DNA of 64,000 bases from Klebsiella grimontii (lineage in GTDB: Bacteria; Pseudomonadota; Gammaproteobacteria; Enterobacterales; Enterobacteriaceae). Made by a program: the position numbers and the translations under genes. Location: NCBI RefSeq assembly GCF_900200035.1, contig NZ_FZTC01000026.1, forward strand, positions 22,558 through 86,557. The letters run 5' to 3'. Of the stretch, positions 60,247 through 64,000 are shown piece by piece. How positions within the stretch are numbered: the stretch's first letter is position 1; each line of letters begins with the position of its first letter. The notes under the pieces were generated by a model. It was not told the origin of the DNA. It saw only the letters and a list, made by a program, of their open reading frames with translations, and ran no database searches.

Positions 60247-60572
60247 ACAAATTAATACTGTCCCTTCTTCTTTGCGTCCCACTTGCGTCAGGCATTTCTG
60301 CAGAAAGTGACCCTGATGTCAGACCGCCAGAGAAAAAATAAATAATCGCATTATATGAACTGTCTCCGGTAATCGGATTGATTATTTCTGATATTGCCAG
60401 TGTGCGTAGACATAATTGCAATGACACAATGACCATAAAACGTATGCAGGGCACACTGGCTAATGATGTGTTTGTGTGCGACACACTGAGACGGAACGCG
60501 GCAGATCGTTCATATATGGACTCAGAGGCATACCGGGCCGAACTGAACCGGAACTACAGGCAATGCCACTAA
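60243..60572 (+). pseudogene. Secreted protein gene split by an in-frame TAA
   Basis: Starting at the ATGA overlap the frame gives a signal peptide (MNKLILSLLLCVPLASGISA) and ends at TAA 60339 after 32 codons. The same frame then runs open for 76 more codons (IIALYELSPVIGL.., VFVCDTLRRNAADRSYMDSEAYRAELNRNYRQCH). An intact gene of 109 codons interrupted by one stop is the simplest reading. Alternatively, the downstream part is translated from TTG at 60378. Confidence 0.5.
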
Positions 60573-61024
60573 AGAGCGCCAGCTGTCGTGCTGTGCGCTT
60601 CCTGAAGGCTTTTTACAGCTGATACCAAAGACTGGCCCTCTGGCGTAGAGATAGCGTACCCCGACGTTATGACGTCATTGAGTCCTGGTCGTCTTGTTGC
60701 CTGTTTTCCGTCCACCGTCGACAAAAGTTACTTTCTTCGCCTGAAGATTCATTATTGCTGTGTACCCGATAACCCGTAATTTACCAGGCATTATGAGCTT
60801 GCAATCACTTAAGGCGGATGTCCCTTACCTCACTCGTATTTATCCAGGCATTATGCAAACTCATACCGGCCCAATGATGCCGATCATAAATAGCTTTTCC
60901 TCTGATTGTGTTTTGTTTACCCCAGTCATCCTTTCCGGCCACTGACATTATCAGGGATGGTTGGCATTATGTTTCTGTGTCATATTTCGGCCCGGTGTAA
61001 AATAATCGGTAAGTGGTGCTGACC
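60573..61024. other. Intergenic region with one 13-bp element
   Basis: No convincing gene. It contains a near-copy of the 13-bp element and two TTACCAGGCATTATG/ATCCAGGCATTATG-like direct repeats about 70 bp apart (around 60780 and 60843). Confidence 0.45.
60723..60735. repeat. 13-bp element, one mismatch
   Basis: AAAAGTTACTTTC. Confidence 0.65.
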
Positions 61025-61402
61025 ATGATGAAGTTTTTAAAAGTAGCAGGGATATCTGTTTTAGCGCTGGCCGTGTTTATAGCAGTGCTTATAGCGTGGT
61101 ACTGGCTGGACGCCCGTGCGTCTCTCCAGGCGGATATACGCGCCTGCCCTTCAGTGACGACAGAGCAGGCCACAGCCGCCGTTTTAAAGAATGTCCTGTT
61201 AAATGGCGAACGGCTGTTTTCGAAGCCCCATTTAACTCAAAAGGATGTGATCATTGAGGAACGAGGGGTGCAGGTAGGACAGACCGGCACGCTGGTACCG
61301 TTCAGGATTGACGGCGTAACTGACCGGCGTTACTTCGGTATGACAGGTTGCGCATCGCTGGATGCGGTTGAATACGCCACGGAATATTTTACAGAGCCCT
61401 GA
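61025..61402 (+). CDS. Membrane-anchored periplasmic protein
   Basis: A 125-residue protein with one N-terminal helix (VAGISVLALAVFIAVLIAWYWL) and a periplasmic domain with two Cys (ACPSVTTEQ.., MTGCASLD) that could form a disulfide. Function unknown. Confidence 0.55.
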   Translation: MMKFLKVAGISVLALAVFIAVLIAWYWLDARASLQADIRACPSVTTEQATAAVLKNVLLNGERLFSKPHLTQKDVIIEERGVQVGQTGTLVPFRIDGVTDRRYFGMTGCASLDAVEYATEYFTEP

Positions 61403-61764
61403 CAGCGGTATGGCGTTTCACGCCCGCTCTGCACGTCATCATTGCGTCAGATCCTTCAGGTAATGTGCGGGGTGCCTGCCAGTGTGAGCGAAAGTAACTT
61501 TTCCTCTGATTGCCTTCATCACTTCTTTCAGAAAACAGTACATGACGATTGAGCAACCTGCATCAGTACAAGGGAAAGGATCGGATACGTGCGGTCAGCC
61601 ACTCCCCCTTACCCCCCTCTGTGCCCGCGAACACTTTTGGTCGTTTGGAAAAATCGCAATCAGAAGAAAGGTTCCGGGTTTCTTGGGTGATCGGCGTGCG
61701 CCAGTTGGCCCGCCAGGTGCTTTAGCTGGTTTGGATTGTACATGCTTGCCCCACCAGCTGACCG
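61403..61764. other. Intergenic region with one 13-bp element
   Basis: No gene I can support; an 84-codon open frame here lacks a ribosome site and has unlikely composition. Confidence 0.45.
61490..61502. repeat. 13-bp element, one mismatch
   Basis: GAAAGTAACTTTT. Confidence 0.65.
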
Positions 61765-62736
61765 TCATTCTATCCCCATGTCCTCGTCAGCGTTAAAGGC
61801 GATCGCCTCTTCATCCATGAACGCCGGATAATTAAACTCCTCCACTGCTTTAATAACGTCCGGGTGGTTGCGCCAGTATTCATCCACAATACCGACGGAT
61901 AACTGTTCTGCTTCCTGTCGCAACTGACGAGCGGTCTCATAGTTGTCCCAGCCGCTTTCGTAGCTGGCTTTCTCGTAGAGTGCCTTCTGTTGCTCTTCAA
62001 TTCGGCGGATTTCCTCCAGACTAGCAACGTGCCCGTACCATTCCAGGTTGCAGGCATTACCGGCAACCACTAGCCGTTCATTTTCATCCCGGATTTCGAT
62101 CGTTCTTTCATAAAAGCTGACCGGTCCGCAGTCTCTGCACATCCACGGATCATAACTATCCTCTTCCTCCCCACGTTCGTTCCATTCACCCCGCATAGCG
62201 GCTTCCTTTGCCCGTTCCAGCGCATCTGCCACGGTCTGGGCTTTACCCAGCAGGAATGTCCCGTCAGTGATGTAGGTGCCTTGCATCGGGTCATCTTCAG
62301 GGTATTCCACACGCCCTGTTACATAGACACTGAACCGATACTGTTTCTCTTTCTGATTGACCAGATAGCTTTCGCGTTTTGCTGTCGCCTCGTCCTGATA
62401 AAATGCCAGGGATTTTAACGGAAATGGCATATCCCTTAGCCATTCATCGCGGGCAAGCCGTAGAGCCAGACGCTCGACGTTCGACGCAAGGTCGTACACT
62501 GCTTTACTTGTGATAGCCCCGCAGCGCCTGAGTAAGCGGACACATTGTGCAGCGGATTGCCTGTGGCCCCCAATCATGCTGTAAAATTTATCTTCGTCGA
62601 TATCGATTTCCGCCCGACAGATGGCGTCATGCAACATGAAATCGCCCTCGTGTTTTGCCAACTCCACCAGCGTGGTCATAATATTGGCAAACACATCTTC
62701 ATTCTCTGCAGCAGTGATTAATTGTGTTGTAGTCAT
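61765..62736 (-). CDS. Hypothetical plasmid protein
   Basis: A 323-residue acidic protein (MTTTQLITAAENEDVFANIMTTLVELAKHEGDF..). It has a helical N-terminal domain, a middle beta region (RFSVYVTGRVEYPEDDPMQGTYITDGTFLLG) and one MCRDCG pair near residue 200. AGGGAC precedes the ATG; the frame extends 24 codons upstream without a better start. No family recognised. Confidence 0.65.
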   Translation of the reverse strand: MTTTQLITAAENEDVFANIMTTLVELAKHEGDFMLHDAICRAEIDIDEDKFYSMIGGHRQSAAQCVRLLRRCGAITSKAVYDLASNVERLALRLARDEWLRDMPFPLKSLAFYQDEATAKRESYLVNQKEKQYRFSVYVTGRVEYPEDDPMQGTYITDGTFLLGKAQTVADALERAKEAAMRGEWNERGEEEDSYDPWMCRDCGPVSFYERTIEIRDENERLVVAGNACNLEWYGHVASLEEIRRIEEQQKALYEKASYESGWDNYETARQLRQEAEQLSVGIVDEYWRNHPDVIKAVEEFNYPAFMDEEAIAFNADEDMGIE

Positions 62737-63276
62737 TTTATTGTCCCTGTCTTTAACGTTGCGGCGCTCCCTTAAGAACACTCCGCTGGCTGATAACCAG
62801 GATAGCAATTAAAATCAACGCATCAAGACCCAAAATAATTAACGAATCATACCGTTCAAGGGGTACGATGAAGGGTTTAATATTGAGGAACTATGTCTGT
62901 GTGATGACCTCAGCCTAAAAAGTTACCTTCCTGTTTATCTCAGGCCATAATTTTGCACTGTTTATGGACTGTGTTATTTTATCGAACAGTTATCTATACT
63001 AATAAACTGTCAGTGTCTATATGCCCAGCAATTACCCCCCCCCGGATAATAATAACCAGTCTCGCCGGGTGGCAGTGGTCGGACATTTCTTTTCCTGATT
63101 GCAGTTTTTTAAATAATAAATTAACATAACGGAAATTGAAGCATCGATGCATTGATTTAATCATTTATCACCCTGAATATTATTGTTAATGTCGGGTTTC
63201 AGGGCGGATTAATAAATTTCAACTTTACCCATAGAAATGTGTTATTACTAACGGTATGACTTATGAGGGGTCCGGC
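62737..63276. other. Long intergenic region
   Basis: About 540 bp without a gene. It contains a C-run (ACCCCCCCCCGG), a CCGG-rich hairpin and AT-rich stretches, and a weak 13-bp-like sequence (AAAAGTTACCTTC) near 62919. Nothing else recognised. Confidence 0.4.
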
Positions 63277-63537
63277 ATGACACTTACGGCATATTACCAG
63301 TTAAAAAACACAAAAAATGCAGGGCTCGGTATCGAATTGCTGGATAGTGAAGCTGCTGCCTTTATTGTTCTGGAAGAATGCAGTTATGAAAAACCGAATG
63401 AAATTGCCCGCTACGGACACAACGGTACAGCTGGCGATCGCTCGAACGCCTTCAGTTGCGCGATGAATAAAGCGCTGAGCTCTCAGAATTACAGCGGCGC
63501 AATGTGTGATTACAACGTTTACGAAGAAACCGCCTGA
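63277..63537 (+). CDS. Small hypothetical protein
   Basis: An 86-residue soluble protein (MTLTAYYQLKNTKNAGLGIELLDSEAAAFIVLEEC..). GAGGGG stands 6 nt before this ATG, which favours it over one seven codons upstream. A good terminator follows. Function unknown. Confidence 0.6.
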   Translation: MTLTAYYQLKNTKNAGLGIELLDSEAAAFIVLEECSYEKPNEIARYGHNGTAGDRSNAFSCAMNKALSSQNYSGAMCDYNVYEETA

Positions 63538-63567
63538 ATCTTCCTGTAGTAGCTGTGTGTAGTCTTT

Positions 63568-63592
63568 GCCCGCCACTGGTGGGCTTTTTTTT
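63568..63592 (+). terminator. Rho-independent terminator
   Basis: Stem GCCCGCC/GGTGGGC with a 3-nt loop followed by eight T. Confidence 0.85.
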
Positions 63593-63713
63593 GATTTCCC
63601 CTCCCCGGTCGTGCGGTTTTTTAATTGGTATCCGGGCAGGAAAAAGGGGCTACCAGCGAACCGGTAACCCCTTCATAAAGCGCTTCAGGCATGTCAGATC
63701 AACCCAGCTCCTG

Positions 63714-63735
63714 AAAAGGCGGGGTTTCCCCCGCC
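63714..63735 (-). terminator. Terminator-like hairpin after hok
   Basis: On the minus strand, GGCGGGG/CCCCGCC arms followed by TTTTC, just after the hok stop. A further stem, GGGGCTACC/GGTAACCCC, lies at about 63646-63670 and may belong to the folded hok mRNA 3' end. Confidence 0.6.
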
Positions 63736-63744
63736 TCCAGGTTG

Positions 63745-63906
63745 CTACTTACCGTTGGATTCGTAAGCCAGGCTTGCCGCGACCTCCCTGTCCCCGTCCT
63801 TTAGCCGGAGTTCGCATAAGCGGTTCCGGGTCAGGCATGTGAATATCAAGAGCGTGATACACACGATTAATACGCACCAGATAAGGGCGTTTCGCGGTAG
63901 TTTCAT
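63745..63906 (-). CDS. hok: Hok-family type I toxin
   Basis: A 53-residue toxin ([51 protein letters not shown]). The sequence closely follows plasmid Hok proteins: basic start, one membrane helix, then [15 protein letters not shown]. It inserts in the inner membrane and kills cells that lose the plasmid. GGAGGAG precedes the ATG. Translation normally depends on the overlapping mok frame and is blocked by Sok antisense RNA; both are visible here. Confidence 0.92.
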   Translation of the reverse strand: MKLPRNALIWCVLIVCITLLIFTCLTRNRLCELRLKDGDREVAASLAYESNGK

Positions 63907-63964
63907 GGTTTACTCCTCCTTGCAAATTGCACGGTAAGAGGCCATACTGGTGTTGACTAGACAT
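63749..63964 (-). CDS. mok: mok, overlapping leader frame of hok
   Basis: A 71-codon frame ([25 protein letters not shown]..) beginning upstream of hok and overlapping nearly all of it in another frame. In hok/sok systems, translation of mok opens the hok ribosome site. Its start region is covered by Sok RNA. Confidence 0.7.
   Translation of the reverse strand: MSSQHQYGLLPCNLQGGVNHETTAKRPYLVRINRVYHALDIHMPDPEPLMRTPAKGRGQGGRGKPGLRIQR
63920..63948 (+). promoter_or_regulatory. Sok promoter
   Basis: TTGCAA (-35), 17-bp spacer, CATACT (-10), directed into the Sok antisense region. Confidence 0.7.
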
Positions 63965-64000
63965 ACAGTGGGCCTCGGGTTGTACTGACCCCAAAAAGTT
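63955..64000 (+). ncRNA. sok: Sok antisense RNA (cut by window edge)
   Basis: The plus strand opposite the mok start reads GACTAGACATACAGTGGG.., the characteristic 5' part of Sok RNAs. It pairs with the mok leader and so blocks Hok synthesis. The terminator would lie beyond the window. Confidence 0.75.
63994..64000. repeat. Possible 13-bp element cut by window edge
   Basis: AAAAGTT, the first seven bases of the element. Confidence 0.3.

Noticed and set aside
61542..61796. An 84-codon plus-strand open frame
   Set aside because: Overlaps the end of the real minus-strand gene, has Pro/Cys-rich composition and lacks a ribosome site.
62919..62932. AAAAGTTACCTTC as another 13-bp element
   Set aside because: Right arm has two changes; too weak to count.

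Overview
The window looks like part of a large conjugative plasmid of an enterobacterium. The evidence is an F-type mating-pair system (TraF, TraH and a 1,309-residue TraG), a MOBH-type relaxase with its coupling protein, a DUF4400-type membrane protein, a MobI-like gene beside a hairpin-rich intergenic region, Dsb proteins and a hok/sok addiction module. This set resembles the transfer regions of IncHI-type plasmids from Klebsiella, Enterobacter and relatives. That assignment is inferred from gene content; no replication or partition gene lies in the window.

Left part (1-26 kb) is accessory DNA. At the left edge is a CBASS locus: a CD-NTase and the first 27 codons of a HORMA-like partner. 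Decaying gene fragments follow, then a recombinase operon resembling a gamma-mobile-trio (GMT) end, interrupted by IS903 without a target duplication. Next are an XRE regulator with a divergent partner, an orphan HipB-like gene, and a nickel/cobalt plus chromate cluster (HupE/UreJ-like protein, membrane anchor protein, ChrA, ChrB, NreB-like exporter, RcnR-like repressor, RcnA-like exporter). An IS110-family element and an IS3-family remnant separate this from a Hachiman locus (HamA, HamB) preceded by a TIGR02391/HEPN-like gene and a nuclease-like gene broken by an amber codon. A near-perfect LexA box then precedes three unknown genes, which end tail-to-tail with a 709-residue protein carrying a C-terminal nuclease-like motif.

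Right part (26-64 kb) is plasmid backbone: a YjcE-like Na+/H+ antiporter, a HAD protein, a DsbA/DsbC group, a lytic transglycosylase, a Upf1-like helicase, traG-traH-traF, two regulators (one FlhC-like), the likely oriT, mobI-like/traI/traD and following genes (including an SppA-like protease and a NERD protein), then many small unknown genes and finally hok/mok/sok.

The most striking signal is a 13-bp element, AAAAGT-N-ACTTTT (6-bp inverted repeat, 1-nt spacer). Eleven perfect copies and about a dozen near-copies lie in the backbone. None with both arms intact was seen by eye in the accessory part. Several sit 74-108 bp upstream of gene starts, and others lie inside genes, where they always read as KVT(F) or KLL(L). 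The architecture recalls the KorB operators of IncP plasmids and suggests an undescribed plasmid-wide regulator or DNA-organising protein.
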